Shown here in pieces: positions 32,584 to 44,125 of a stretch of 64,000 nt of DNA. Origin of the DNA: Crotalaria pallida (Eukaryota > Streptophyta > Magnoliopsida > Fabales > Fabaceae); contig CM075649.1 of assembly GCA_037953625.1 (NCBI GenBank), positions 64,092,660-64,156,659 on the forward strand, in the 5' to 3' direction. Position 1 is the stretch's first letter; each line of letters opens with the position of its first letter. The position numbers and the translations under genes were made by a program. The notes under the pieces were generated by a model that was given only the letters and a program-made list of their open reading frames with translations, was not told the DNA's origin and searched no databases.

Positions 32584-35500
32584 TTAGCTGTAATAAGCTC
32601 TGAGCTTGGCGACGTTCCAACTGTTATTGATATCCGTGCCCGAGAGAGTTTCCAACTTGTATGCGCCAGTTCCAGTTTTAGCCTTCACTCGGTATGGACC
32701 TTCCCAATTCGGATTCAGCTTTCCGACACCAGCATTTCCTTTGCCAATATCTGCTCGGTGAAGGACCAAGTCTCCGACTTCAAAACTTCGCGGTCAGACC
32801 TTCTTGTTATAATCTCGTGTCTGGCGTTCTTTCATCTTTCTTTCATGAGCTGACGCAGTTTTTCGTATATCTTCAAGCAGTGTGAGTTCATCGCTGAGCA
32901 GACTGTTGTTGACTTCCGAGGGACATTCAAGCATTCTAAAGGTGGGGATTCTTTTTTCGATCGGAATGACTGCGTCACAGCCGTATGTCAATCGAAAAGG
33001 GGTTTCCCCAGTTGAGGAAAGTGTAGTTGTCCTATGCGGCCATAGAACGCTCGGAAGCTTTTCTGCCCAGGTACCAGCTGCGTTGCCAAGTTTCTTTTTT
33101 ATACCGTCCAAAATGGTTTTGTTAGCAGCTTCGGCTAATCCATTGGTTTGCGGGTGTTCCACCAAACTGAAGTAGTGGATGATCCCCAGGTCAGCTGCTA
33201 GTTCCTGAAAGTGAGAAGCTGCGAATTGTGATCCATTGTCGGTGACTATAGAATGGGGCACTCCGAACCGAGAGATTATTTCCTTTAAAAAGAAAGACTG
33301 AATTCGAGCTGTAGTAATTGTTGCTAACGGTGCAGCTTCAATCCACTTAGTAAAGTAATCAATGCCTACAACCGCAAACTTCAATTGTCCAGGTGCAGTG
33401 GGAAACTTTCCGATGATGTCCATTCCCCATTGATAGAAAGGCCAAGGAGCGCCGAGAGAATGTAGCTCTTCCGCGGGTCTTTGGTAAGTATTGCTGTGAA
33501 ATTGACATTGAATACATTTCTTGAAATGTTCCATGGCATCTTTTTGCAACGTGGGCCAGAAGTAACCCGCTCGGATTACTTTCTGAGCTAAAGATTTTCC
33601 ACCCATATGATGGCTACAGATTCCTCCGTGGATCTCTTCAAGGATTTCTTCAGCTTGAGAGGGATTGACGCATCTGAGCATGGGTGAGCCGAACCCTCTC
33701 TTATAGAGGATCCCATTAAGGACTGTGTATTGGGCTGATTGCCGAATTAACTTACGAGCCTCTGTCTGATCTTGGGGAACGAAACCATGTTGCAGGTAAG
33801 TTAGTATCGGATCCATCCACGACTGACATACTGATACCGCAAGAATGACGCTTGGTTTTGGGATAGTTTCTTGTATCAAAGTCTTGTTGTTTTCCGACCC
33901 TTTCGTGCTTGCCAGTTTGGATAAGATATCAGCTCGAGAGTTCGAGTCTCTCGGGACATGGGAAATATCAAACTCTGAGAAGTTGGAGATTATTCGCTTT
34001 ACTTCTTCAAGGTACTTCTGCAAGATGGGCTCCTTAGCCGAGTATTGCCCCTTAATCTGAGAGACCACTAACTGTGAATCGCTGAATACCGACACCCGAT
34101 TCGCACCAAACTCGTGAACCATTTTGAGGCATGCAAGGACTGCTTCATATTCTGCCTGATTATTTGAAGTTTGGAATTCAAATTTTAATGAGTATTCCAT
34201 GCAAAATCCTTCGGGATTTTCAATAATGACGCCAGCACCTGCTCCTTTCCTGTTGCTCGAACCATCCACATAAACTGACCACAAGTCCTGAGGTGTATTC
34301 GAGGGGATCTCGGTGAATTCAGTAACGAAGTCAGCGAGAACTTGAGACTTCATTGCCTTCCTCGGTTCATAGACGATATCGAATTCAGAAATCTCTACCG
34401 ACCACGAAACCATTCTGCCAGCTAGGTCAGGGTTGTGAAGGACCTGTCTAAGGGGTTGGGCCGTTCTGACCATGATTCGATGAGCCTGGAAGTACTGTCT
34501 TAACCTCCGAGCGGATATGACCAAGCAGTATGCAAGTGTCTCAAGTTTTGATACCGCAGTTCAGATCCCTGAAGTGCTCGACTGACAAAATAAATGGGGG
34601 CCTCAACTCCCGAATCCTCCCGCACCAATACTGAATTGACTGCTGCATCGGCCACTGACATGTAGAGAATAAGGTCTTCTCTGGAAAGAGGGCTATGAAG
34701 GACTGGTGGGCTGGAGAGATAATTCTTCAACTGAACAAAGGCTTGTTCGCAATGATCATCCCAAAGGAAGTTTTTATTTTTCCTAAGGAGTTGATACCAC
34801 GGTAAGGCTTTCCGAGCGGCTTGAGACAGGAACCTGGAAAGGGCTGCCACTCGACCAGTGAGTTGTTGGACTTCTCTAAGACTGGTTGGAATTCTCATTT
34901 CAAGAATTGCTTTGCACTTGTCTGGATTAGCTTCAATACCTCTCTCGGTTAGCATAAAACCGAGAAAGGATCCGGCTGGGACTCCAAACACACACTTTTT
35001 AGGATTTAATCTCATGGAGTATTTTCTTACTCGGTCCAGTATTGTCTTGAGGTCTTGGGCATGGGTCTCTTGCTGTTTGCTCTTTGCAATAATGTCATCA
35101 ATATAAACCTCCATATTTGAGTCGATCATCCCATGAAAAACCTTGTTCATCATTCGCTGGTATGTAGCTCCCGCATTCTTCAATCCGAAGGGCATGACAT
35201 TGTAACAGTACGTTGCCTTATCGGTGATGAATGCGGTTTTATCTTGGTCGGCAGGAAACATGGGTATTTGGTTGTAACCTGAGTAAGCGTCCATGAATGA
35301 AAGAAGTTTGTAACCGGCCGAATTGTCGACGAGCTTGTCTATGACGGGAAGGAGATATTGATCTTTTGGACAGACTTTGTTCAAGTCAGTATAGTCGACA
35401 CACATCCTCCACTTACCGTTGGGTTTTTTGACCAAGACGGTGTTTTCTAACCAGTCTGTATAGTCGATTTCCCGAATGAAGCCAGCTCGGAGTAATTCGG

Positions 35501-36450
35501 AAACCTTTTCTTCGATAACTGCGGCCTTTTCTGCACTAACCTTTCTTTTGCGTTGTGCCACTGGTTTTGCCCCTGGAAGGATGCTCAATTTGTGGCAGAT
35601 AAAATTAGGATCAATTCCCGGCATATCGGTCGAGGTCCATGCAAATAGATCCCTATTAGCGATCAGTAGAGCGGAAAGTTCATCTTTGACATTTAAGGGG
35701 AGATCATAACCAATTTTAACTTGTCTGAGAGGATCACCATTCAATGTTAAAAACTCCCATTGTCCCTTTGGAGTCGGTCTGTTTTTGTCAGATTCATTAA
35801 GCACATCAAGGTCTGCCAAATTAACGTTACCTTTGCCAAGGGAAATTCTTTCTAAACGATCCTGGTCCTTGTTTTTAACCTTGCCCAAACTTGCATTATA
35901 GCATTTTCGAGCTGCCTCCTGCTCGGCTTTGACCGTAACCACCTTGTCATCCGTTCCGACGAACTTCATAGCCAAATGTACCGTTGAAACTACTGCACCA
36001 AACGCTTGTAAGGAAGTTCTTCCGAGGATGGCGTTGTAGGAAGCTGGGTAATCGACTACCAAAAATTTAATTATTTCAGTTCGGGCCGACGGCTGTTGAC
36101 CGAGGGTGACAGGAAGTTGAATGTACCCCTTCGGTTCGATGGTGTCTCCAGTGAAACCGATCAACTCACCTTTGAACGCAGTGAGATTGCATTCCCTAAG
36201 TTTTAAGGCTTTGAACAAAGGGAAGAACATGATGTCCGCCGAGCTCCCTTGATCGATAAAGACGCGTTTTACTTCATAATTATCGATAAGGGCTGTGATG
36301 ACCATGGGATCGTTGCGACCTGGGAGGATCCCGTCCAAATCGTCATCATTGAAGATAATGGGAACATTTTTCGTTGATCTTTTGGAGATTGGTTTTTGGC
36401 TTACGGCCAAGATTTGGTTGATGTATCTCTTTCTGTTAGCTTTTTTCTCC
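32584..36450 (-). pseudogene. pol: Pol of element G with two frameshifts and a stop
   Basis: Ty3/gypsy Pol read leftward. The protease has VFIDQGSSADIM. The RT has the YIDD box at 35094-35105 and VLVKKPNGKWRMCVDYTDLN. RNase H starts with VYVDGSSNRKGAGAG. Integrase has the HHCC zinc region (CSHHMGGKS, CIQCQF) and the core motifs MDIIGKFP, VTDNGSQF and HPQTNGLAE. Three lesions are visible. One base is missing in an A-run near 36440, between gag and protease. One base is missing near 34540, between RT and RNase H. TGA at 32794-32796 stands for an expected Arg codon (CGA) in the integrase C-terminal region. Open pieces are 36410-34500, 34524-32794 and 32769-32584. Confidence 0.85.
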
Positions 36451-38377
36451 CGCCGTCAAACCCACCGGCTATAGTATTCACTAAAAATTCATTGTTTGTT
36501 GGGTTTGTGTCAATAACTAGGGCGGGCTCGGTTTTCTGTCTTCCCGCATTCCTATCGTCTGGTGATATGCTTCTTTGGCGCTTAGATTTTACCAGTGAAT
36601 GGGATCTGTTCCTGCCTCTTCGTCCTACTGCATCTCTGATGTATTGTTGTAGCTTTACATCTCTGATCATCTCTTCAATTAGATCCCTCAACCAAATACA
36701 TTCATCAGTGGTATGTCCATACCCCTTGTGAAAATCGCAATATTTTGACCTATCAAGCTGTGCGCCCTTTCTTAAAGACGGAGGTCTTTGGGCAGAGCGT
36801 AAGTCGGTCTGCATCGTTTCCCGAAGGATTTGACTTCTAGGAACCGTCAGAGGAGTGTACTCCTGATACTTGTTCCTCGGAGGAGGCCTTCGGTCCCGAT
36901 CGTTTCTGTCTTGTCTTCCAGCGAAACGTTCGTCACGTTTTTGTTTGTTCTGATTTTGAGGGTCGGTTCGCTGCCGATCTTCTCTGAATTTATGTCCTTT
37001 GTGGAATTCCTCCAAATTGATGAATTTATTTGACCTCTGTCTGAGCTCGGCCATATCTTTTGGAGGTTTTCCGATTAGCGATTTTATGAAATCCCCAGGC
37101 CGCAATCCTTGTGTGAACAATAACACCGCGACACCAGGTTCCAGCCGAGGGACTGAACTAGCCTCAGTATGAAAGCGTGACAGATAATCTTTCAAGGATT
37201 CATCATGCTTTTGGGTAACTGCCGCCAACGTGTGATCGGATTTTGGTTGGATACAACTGGCTGTATATCTATTTAAAAAGACACGCTTCATCTCCTCCCA
37301 CGAATTAATAGAATTCGGAGGAAGAGACGAGTACCAGCGCAAAACCGAGGGCTCCAGGGTCATGGAAAAGGCTCGGCACTTCATCCGATCGCCGCCGCCG
37401 TAATAATTCATCGCACCCTCGTAAGAAACTATGTGGTCAACTGGGTCGGTTAGGCCATTGTAGTGTGGAACGTTAGATGGGCCTAAGTACCCTTGAGGGG
37501 TTTCAAAATCCATGATGTACGGGGTAAAAGGATGACCAGGGTGAAAATCACCCTGACCGTGGTCTGTGACTGAGTTATTATGAAAGTTTTGGGGTGGAGG
37601 GAGTTGCATCACGGGAATAGGTTGTGGTTCTAAAGGTTGGGGGATTTGGTTATTGGCCTGTCGGACAGTAGGTTGGTTTTGAGTAATTCTCGCCATTGCC
37701 TGCTGTTGGAGATCGGCTATGGCTTGTCCTTGGCGCTCAATTAAAGCTGTTTGTCGATTGAGAATATTAATCATCTCTTGCTCGCGAACACGAGCAGATG
37801 CAGAGGTGGCATAGGATCTACTAGTGGAGTGGGCTCGTCGGGAGTTACTATGGGATGTTCTCCCTGGGTTTAATCTAGTACTAGGGGATACACTCACATG
37901 ATCGGGGTTGGGTTGGACTGGCGGATTTGGAGTTCGGTGAATATTTCGCCCGTGGTGTGCTCGGGTTCCGGTAGTTCTGGCTGTATTACGGGTAGTTGGG
38001 GCAGTGCTGCTTGAATCGCCATGAGTGGAGGGGGGTGGTGTAGGAGGAGGTGGGGGTGGTGGCGGAGGAAGTAAATTCCGTAGGGTTTGGAGTGGTAGGG
38101 GATTTGTCCCGGTTCTATGCTGAGAAGATTGTGGTGGTTGAGAGTTGGCAGGGTGGTTTTGGCTTTGTGAATTATGAGGAGGATGCGAATTATTCCTAGT
38201 TCCAGAGTGAGATGTACGGGATGGCTACGAATTAGTTTCACGATTTTGATTAAGAATATCTCGCAGGTCACCAACAGGTTGTGGCTGTTGATCATTATTG
38301 TTTACGTTTCTGGGTCTGCCACGAGTGCGGTCAATGCGATCACGGAGATCACCAACTTGGCTCCTTGTAGTGACCAT
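36401..38377 (-). pseudogene. gag: Gag of element G with an early stop
   Basis: Structural protein of element G. The ATG is at 38375-38377 (minus), 29 bp after the PBS, and starts MVTTRSQVGDLRDRIDR. A TAG at 38225-38227 ends it after 50 codons. The same frame then runs open to 36401, so I take the TAG as a mutation, probably of a CAG codon. The rest has a Pro/His/Ser-rich stretch, a retrotransposon gag domain (about 37480-37000, with LRWYSSLPPNSINSW and FLNRYTAS), a basic region and the knuckle-like YCDFHKGYGHTTDEC. It runs out of frame just before the protease at an A-run. The usual Tat layout has gag and pol in one frame. Confidence 0.8.
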
Positions 38378-38406
38378 GGTGGTGGTGGGAATGATATATT
38401 ATTCAG

Positions 38407-38425
38407 TTCCCACAGGCGGAGCCAA
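38407..38425 (-). other. Primer binding site of element G
   Basis: The minus strand reads TGGCTCCGCCTGTGGGAA, like the TGGCGCCGTCTGTGGGAA type of Tat elements, which is assigned to tRNA-Arg. It directly follows the LTR end at 38426. Confidence 0.75.
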
Positions 38426-39001
38426 TGTCGTGTCCTTAACCGAAATCAACCTTGAAACTATGAAAGAACTTCAGGAATGATCTCAATCAAGATGTTAATG
38501 TAGGACTCTTTTAGGAATTCTATATATCCAGTTGGGATAAACAGGTTCTCCCTAGTCAACAATGTGTGTGCTAGTGTCAACTTAGGAATGAGAAGACGTA
38601 CCTTAGCCCCTATAGCATGGTAGTTCTTATAGGGGATTACCTGTGTGTGATGGGCCTTTCTGATAAGCTCGTGAAGAGGAAGAATTCAAGTAGGATTAGT
38701 AAAGGTTATGATAAGATCACCTTCGTAAATCCTATAGGTGATAAATCTTTATCCGATATCATATTTATCTAACCAAGAGTTGTGGGAATCTAAGAGAAGT
38801 TGTTAAGCTTAATGAGACTGCAAATGATAGAGATAAGGATGGAAATCCTGTGTTCGGGATTAATCTCATAAGCGTGTAACATCTCCATAGGTCCAGTTGC
38901 TCGGTGTAGCGTTCCGACCGTTGGCCTTGTTCCAGCGTCTAACTGGTCGGACCAAGGTGATTTTAGTCGGGTAACTTTCGGTGTACTAAAGGTCCACTAC
39001 A
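38426..39001 (-). repeat. 5' LTR of element G (right LTR)
   Basis: 576 bp. On the minus strand it runs from TGTAGTGGACC to GGACACGACA, directly before the PBS. 38531-39001 matches the left LTR. Confidence 0.85.
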
Positions 39002-39302
39002 ATTCTTACCTCACCGACGAGAACACGCTACCTTTAGTTGCCTCAAGCATTTTGAAGGCAGCCACCTTCATGATATCAGTGGTTAAGCAAATGTTAAAGC
39101 AAAAGTTGCAGTGGTAACTCATATCACGTAACCATGTTCAAGACGTGTATAAATATGTAGTAAAAAATACAAACCTAATAGTTGCGTATTAATGCAAATT
39201 ACATATAATTTCAATAAAAAATAGTAACATATGATTAATTTATTGAAGACGTTATAATTCAATGTATAAGACTCACGTGTTGACGTGTGCAACGGTAAGA
39301 CG
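39002..39302. other. Spacer between elements G and C', possible exon relic
   Basis: On the minus strand, 39008-39080 could code for about 20 residues (MKVAAFKMLEATKGSVFSSV) and is followed by GTAAGA, a good splice donor. I cannot assign the peptide to a family, and no partner exon is visible. It may be chance or a host-gene fragment. Confidence 0.2.
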
Positions 39303-40465
39303 TGTTGGAAATCAAGCTAGCCCTAAAGGACGTAAAGAGTCAATGCTAGAAGACTTCTAGAAGAAGATAGTGTTTTGATGATAACAAACAAATTTAAAGT
39401 TGCATCAAGTTCAAGCATCAACTCTCAAGCAGTTCAAGGCTCAAGCTTCAAGCATCATGTTTTGTATAAGCCTTGCCCATAGGAAATTTGTAAGGTAATG
39501 AAGTTTTATTACAAGTGTGTATTGGCCAAATGAGTTTTTCAAATAAAGGAGAAGAAAAGAGTTTTAGTGAAAATAAGTTTTTTAACCATAGTTTCTGTGG
39601 AAGTGCATGATGAAACAACTCTGGATGATTTTACCTAAGTCATGAAAATCTATTTTTACAAGTGCAAGAGAGGATAATCGATTACCTTCTCAAAGTAATC
39701 GATTAATTTTGTTGCATCATAGAAAATCCAGAGTATGTGTAATCGATTATGTGAACTTGACTAATCCATTACTTTTTGAATGAGAGTAATCGATTACCTA
39801 GATCAAGTAATCGATTATCATTGTTGCATCATACATTTTCCAGAAGCAAAGTAATCGATTATTGTTCTGAGTAATCGATTACATGATGTTGCATTCCACA
39901 AATTTCAGAGACTCAATAATCGATTATTAGATTAGTGGTAATCGATTATAAGAGTTGCATCATATATTAAACAGGAGTGAAGTAATCGATTACTTGGTAT
40001 GATGTAATCGATTACTGGTTTTTCAAAAGGATTTCAAAGTTTCCATTTTAAAGGGGATAATCGATTACCTTCCCTGAAGTAATCGATTACCTCAAGTTTT
40101 ATTGAAAAACGTGTCAGAATCATTTTGATTTATTTCCAGATTTGTTTTTACCTGATTGATTCTGATTTATTTTCAAAATTCGAAATTGATTTTATTTTTG
40201 AAAATATTCCTTTTTGATTTAAGATTCAAATCTTTTATTTTATTTCTTAAATCAATTTGATTTGTTTTTGATTTCAAAAATATTTTGTTGCTTCTTATTT
40301 TTCAAAATCAGATTTTTATTTTTAATAAGAAGAACACACTCCTACATTACTCTACAGACCGATAATCTGATAATCACGCTCTGACTCTTTTCTCTTCTTC
40401 TCCAACTTCAAGCTTTTCAATGTTCATACTCATTTGAGAAGAAAACCTTGTTTTTAGATGATTTT
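39303..40465 (+). mobile_element. Truncated copia-type LTR C' (left part)
   Basis: Starts TGTTGGAAATCAAGCTAG and follows LTR C (55755 onward) through the same order: GATGATAACAA, GTAAGGTAATGAAGTTTTATT, the array of TAATCGATTA palindromes (39675-40089), then AAAACGTGTCAGAATCATTTTGATT. The match fades after about 40465, so U5, PBS and the coding part are gone. The TATA box of C is replaced by TTTTTACCTGATTGATTC here, which would disable the promoter. Confidence 0.75.
39675..40089. repeat. Palindrome array in LTR C'
   Basis: About a dozen TAATCGATTA decamers (some with one change), mostly in pairs about 21 bp apart, with GTTGCATCATA often between pairs. Confidence 0.85.
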
Positions 40466-40582
40466 CTGCAGGAATGCTAAGAATATTATTCCTAAGCACT
40501 TCCCAAAGTTTCGCGACATTTCATCAAGCCGTTGATTTTATATTATTTTTTAACCGAAGTTGGGAATATGCGATAATCCAAC
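40466..40582. other. Short AT-rich spacer
   Basis: Between the cut end of LTR C' and the minisatellite. Nothing recognised. Confidence 0.4.
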
Positions 40583-40690
40583 TTCCTGGTGCACCAGGGA
40601 CAAGGCACCATGCACCAGGCACTGGGATCCATGCTTCAGGTGCCAGGGATCTCGCACCAGGGACAAGGCACCATGCACCAGGATCCATGC
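40583..40690. repeat. Minisatellite, left piece
   Basis: Irregular GC-rich repeats built from GCACCAGGGACAAGGCACCA, TGCACCAGG and GGATCCATGC. The same units go on at 51268, so element B split one array here. The open frames through it are only its translation. Confidence 0.85.
40686..40690. other. Target-site duplication of element B, left
   Basis: catgc, repeated at 51268-51272. The word is part of the minisatellite unit. Confidence 0.9.
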
Positions 40691-40990
40691 TGTAGGATTC
40701 TCATGTTTTGATGCTAACAATCTCTCTCCAAGCAACAACATTGGCAACAAGCAAGCTACACCACATGAAGATTAGAATTAGGATTTTTATTAATTCTATT
40801 TCAATGTAATCTTTATTTTTATGCAATGCATCTCATTGGTGTGGGTAGCTTAGGTTATTTTTTTTAAGAGTATTTAAATAATGTTTGATTAAGAGTGAAG
40901 ATACTTTAAATCTTGATTAAATAGCTCTATTAAAAGTTTTGTGAAAATCCTTTTAGAAAAACTTTGTTTTTATTCAGATTCTGATCAGTT

Positions 40991-41125
40991 TACTCGAGTA
41001 ATGAGTATTGGATCACTCGAGTAATTTATGTCATGACAGGTTAATCGAGTAATGGTTTACACATCACTCGAGTAACTTAATCTGACATGTTTTAATCGAG
41101 TGAAGTTATATGCTTTACTCGAGTA
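40991..41125. repeat. U3 palindrome array of element B
   Basis: Six TACTCGAGTA-like decamers, spaced less strictly than in A (23 bp for the first pair). It ends about 20 bp before TTTTAAAAGG (41147), a possible TATA-like box. Confidence 0.85.
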
Positions 41126-41916
41126 ATTCAATCAGTGTTTGGAAAATTTTAAAAGGACTTAATTTTCTCTTTTTCGTAAGAGACACATTCATTCTTACAA
41201 TTTTCTATACACTTTCAAAAGCAATTCAAGAGCTATTTTACATCTTTCAAGAGCTATCAAGATTCAACAAAGAACTTTTCATTCTTCACTCTATTTCTCT
41301 CATTGTTCAAATATTCTTGAGATCATAATTTTTGTTCTTAGTGGTTGTTGAAGATTTGCAATTTGTGATTGCATCATTGAAGTTTCAACACAAGTGAAGA
41401 ATCTCACAAGGAAGACTTTGAGGATTAAATCAAAGCAAGAAAAGAGGATTGGTTGGAAGCATCTTCAATCAATTAGCAACGAAATCTAGAATTCTCAAAA
41501 GGGGTAGATTAGATCAAAGTGTTTGGTACACACTTTGAGTTGGGTTTTAAGATAGGAGAACTAAGAATCTAGTTGCATCTTAAAACATTGTAAAATCTAC
41601 ATTTGAAGATTTCTAGTGAAGAATCTCTCTTGATTTAAGAGGGGACTGGAGTAGCTTTCAAGTGGGTGAAAGTGAACCAGGATAAATCCTTGTGTCTCTT
41701 TTATTTTCATTCCTTGTATTGCATTAATTCTTTATCAATTGCATTTTTAGGTTAGAATTGGGGTTTTCTTAATTCTACTCATTTGATCTAAAATTGCATG
41801 TTAATATTACTTGAAGTTGTTCATATTAATCATTCATAATTTGTTGAATCATCATAGTATTGTTATTCTTGAAGAACTCCATTGAAAACTGAGTTTTAAT
41901 TGAATTTTACCCAGTT

Positions 41917-42103
41917 TACTCGAGTAAAGTTCTTGTCACTCGAGTAATCTGCTTTCAGTTTATGAACAATACTCGAGTAGGTTTTCTGTTACTCGAGTGA
42001 TTTAAAAAATAGCTTTCGTAATACTCGAGTGATTTTCTGAATACTCGAGTGAAATTATTTTTGCTTGCGTATTACTCGAGTGAAGACTTGAGTTACTCGA
42101 GTA
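41917..42103. repeat. U5-end palindrome array of element B
   Basis: Eight decamers in four pairs. Three pairs have a 20-bp period and the last has 21. The array ends about 135 bp before the LTR end, the same distance as in element A. Confidence 0.85.
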
Positions 42104-42241
42104 ATCTGACTTGAATTTTTTAAGAAAACTTATTTTCATAAAACCATTCTCTTAGGTGAATCAAAAATCTGTAATAAGGTTTAAATATTCTATTCACCCC
42201 CCCTCTAGACTATATTGAGCCGCTTGTTGGTTTCCAACAAG

Positions 42242-42257
42242 TGGTATCAGAGCTCGG
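42242..42257 (+). other. Primer binding site of element B
   Basis: TGGTATCAGAGCTCGG, the initiator-Met tRNA type, 2 bp after the LTR. Confidence 0.9.
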
Positions 42258-42313
42258 ACGAAAAATCCGAGCCTTAAAAAGCTTTTTCGAAAAGATCCTT
42301 TTACTTGGAAACA

Positions 42314-44103
42314 ATGGGCTCAATTTCAAATCCTTTTGGTGGTGAAGGAACTTCCATTAATCGTCCTCCACTATTCAATGGTGAGGGTTACGCTTATTGG
42401 AAGGTCCGCATGAAAATTTTTATTCAAGCCATAGATATGGAAATTTGGAACGCCATAGAGAATGGACCTTTTGTTCCTCAAACGAAAGTAAATGATGTTG
42501 TTTCGGTCAAACCACAATCGAGTTGGGACAATGATGATAAGAAGAAAGTTGCATTTGATTTAAAAGCTAAAAATATCATCACGTCCGCTCTTTCTTATGA
42601 TGAGTTCTTTCGAGTATCTCAATGTGTTGATGCTAAACAAATGTGGGACACATTACAAGTCACACATGAGGGCACTTCGGAGGTTAGAAGGGCTAGGCTA
42701 AATACACTCATGCATGAATATGAACTCTTTCGTATGCTACCTAATGAAAATATAGGTGACATGCAAAAGCGGTTCACTCATATCATAAATCATCTTTCTG
42801 CACTTGGAAAAGTTATTACTAATGGTGAAGTTGTTAATAAGATTTTGAGATGTCTTAGCAGGGAATGGCAACCTAAGGTGACGGCCATTATGGAAGCTAG
42901 AGACGTGGATCAAATTGACTTAGCAACTCTATTCGGAAAGCTTCAAGAGCATGAAATGGAGCTTGGACGGTTATCCATGAATGAAGATGCCGATAGAAAG
43001 AAAAATGGGGATAGCTCTTAAATCAACTTCAAAATCCCTTAAGGCACAAGAGGAAAACACTCAAGTGGATGACTCAGACTCCGATATAGATGATGAGACC
43101 CTTAGCTTGCTAGTTAGAAAGCTTGGTAGGTTCCTTAAGAAAAAGGGAAACTTTAATAGAAATAGACAAAGAGATTCTAAGGACTCACAACCAAGAAATA
43201 AGACTAACAAGGATCACATCAAGTGTCATGGGTGTGGAAAGCTTGGTCACTATCGATCGAATTGCCCATCTCATTCTAAGAAGTCAGAAGGTGACAACTC
43301 TAAGTTCAACTCATCTAAAGGAAAAAAGGGCTTACATAGTATGGGATGAAGAGGAGAGTCAATCAACATCTAGCTCATCGGATGATGAAGAACTTGCAAA
43401 TCTATGTTTGATGACGAAGCTTGATGAAGAGGAATCTTCGAGCATTAAATCAAGTGAGAACGTCAATGAGGTAGATTATCTTTCCGATGCTAGCTCTAGT
43501 TCTAATTCTCCTTCATTCAATGAATTGTACAATGTGTATGTAGAGATGCATAAAGAGTTGAAGAAACTTGCTAAAATAAATGTTGAAAGAAAGAATTTCA
43601 TAATGAAGCAACACGAAAAGATAATTGAACTTCAAAAAGATTTAGAAGAACTTAAGCTTCAAAATGAAACTCTTGAACTCATTTATGCAAACTCTACATG
43701 CAATTGTGAATTGAAATCAAATGAGACTCCATCTTGTGAAAATTGCAAGTTTTTGGAAAAAGAAGTTTTTAATTTGAATGATCGACTTGCAAGGCTCATG
43801 AAAGGAGATACTTCATTAGATCATTTGCTTTCAACTCAAAGGAACAATAGCAATAGATCCGGTCTTGGCTATACCAAACCTAAGAAACACAATTATCGCA
43901 AAGTTGGTGGATTTTCAAAGAATAAGATTTCTAAAAACCCAACTTGCCATTATTGTGGGATCTTTGGGCATACCACGAATAAATGTAATATAAAGAAATT
44001 TGGTATACCAAGCGGAGAATATATTTGGATTGTTAAGGGGACTTCTCCCCATGCTAACAACAAAGGACCCAAGACCACTTGGGTACCTAAGTCAACCAAA
44101 TGA
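42314..44103 (+). pseudogene. gag: Gag of element B with two frameshifts
   Basis: Homologue of the element A Gag. The ATG is at 42314. The domain order is the same: NGEGYAYWKVRM, the gag core (MWDTLQVTHEGTSEV), the zinc knuckle CHGCGKLGHYRSNC, an acidic Ser-rich stretch, a coiled coil, and a second knuckle CHYCGIFGHTTNKC near the C terminus. The frame changes by +1 near 43000-43010 (AAAAATGGGG) and again by +1 near 43322-43331 (AAAAAAGGG). Pieces are 42314-43021, then up to about 43325, then to 44103. Both breaks sit in homopolymers, so read or assembly error is possible. As written, most of the protein would be lost after residue 235. Confidence 0.88.
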
Positions 44104-44125
44104 TATCTTTCTTGTAGGTGTGTCT
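44104..44125 (+). promoter_or_regulatory. Splice-acceptor-like gag-pol junction of element B
   Basis: ATCTTTCTTGTAG followed by GTGTGTCTT, a pyrimidine-rich run ending in TAG then G. The core is shared with element A (13412-13430). Confidence 0.4.

Larger units (their letters stand above)
28005..39001 (-). mobile_element. Element G: Ty3/gypsy retrotransposon, Tat-type, degenerate
   Basis: Read on the minus strand it has a 5' LTR (38426-39001), a PBS (38407-38425), gag, then pol in the order protease, RT, RNase H, integrase (the gypsy order), an ORF on the opposite strand, a PPT and a 3' LTR (28005-28583). The gag and RT sequences, the tRNA-Arg-like PBS and the antisense ORF next to the 3' LTR fit the Tat lineage. 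The LTRs agree over 471 bp with 5 changes, but their outer 105-108 bp do not match, and the flanks (aatac and ttctt) show no target duplication. Gag has a stop, pol has two frameshifts and a stop. Confidence 0.88.
40691..42239 (+). repeat. 5' LTR of element B
   Basis: 1549 bp, TGTAGGATTCTC to GGTTTCCAACA. Palindrome arrays lie at 40991-41125 and 41917-42103. Confidence 0.95.

Noticed and set aside
36396..36731. Plus-strand frames opposite the gag and pol of G (36396-36731, 32882-33175, 35476-35709 and others)
   Set aside because: Shadows of the minus-strand retroelement genes. Only the ORF at 29485-31837 is a true plus-strand gene of G.
39008..39080. Short-chain dehydrogenase exon on the minus strand
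   Set aside because: The peptide has a vague likeness only and the exon has no partner. I keep it as a possible exon relic without a family name.
39675..40089. Short repeats with spacers, superficially CRISPR-like
   Set aside because: The repeats are only 10 bp and palindromic, the spacers are 10-11 bp or irregular, the host is a plant, and the arrays recur inside LTRs.
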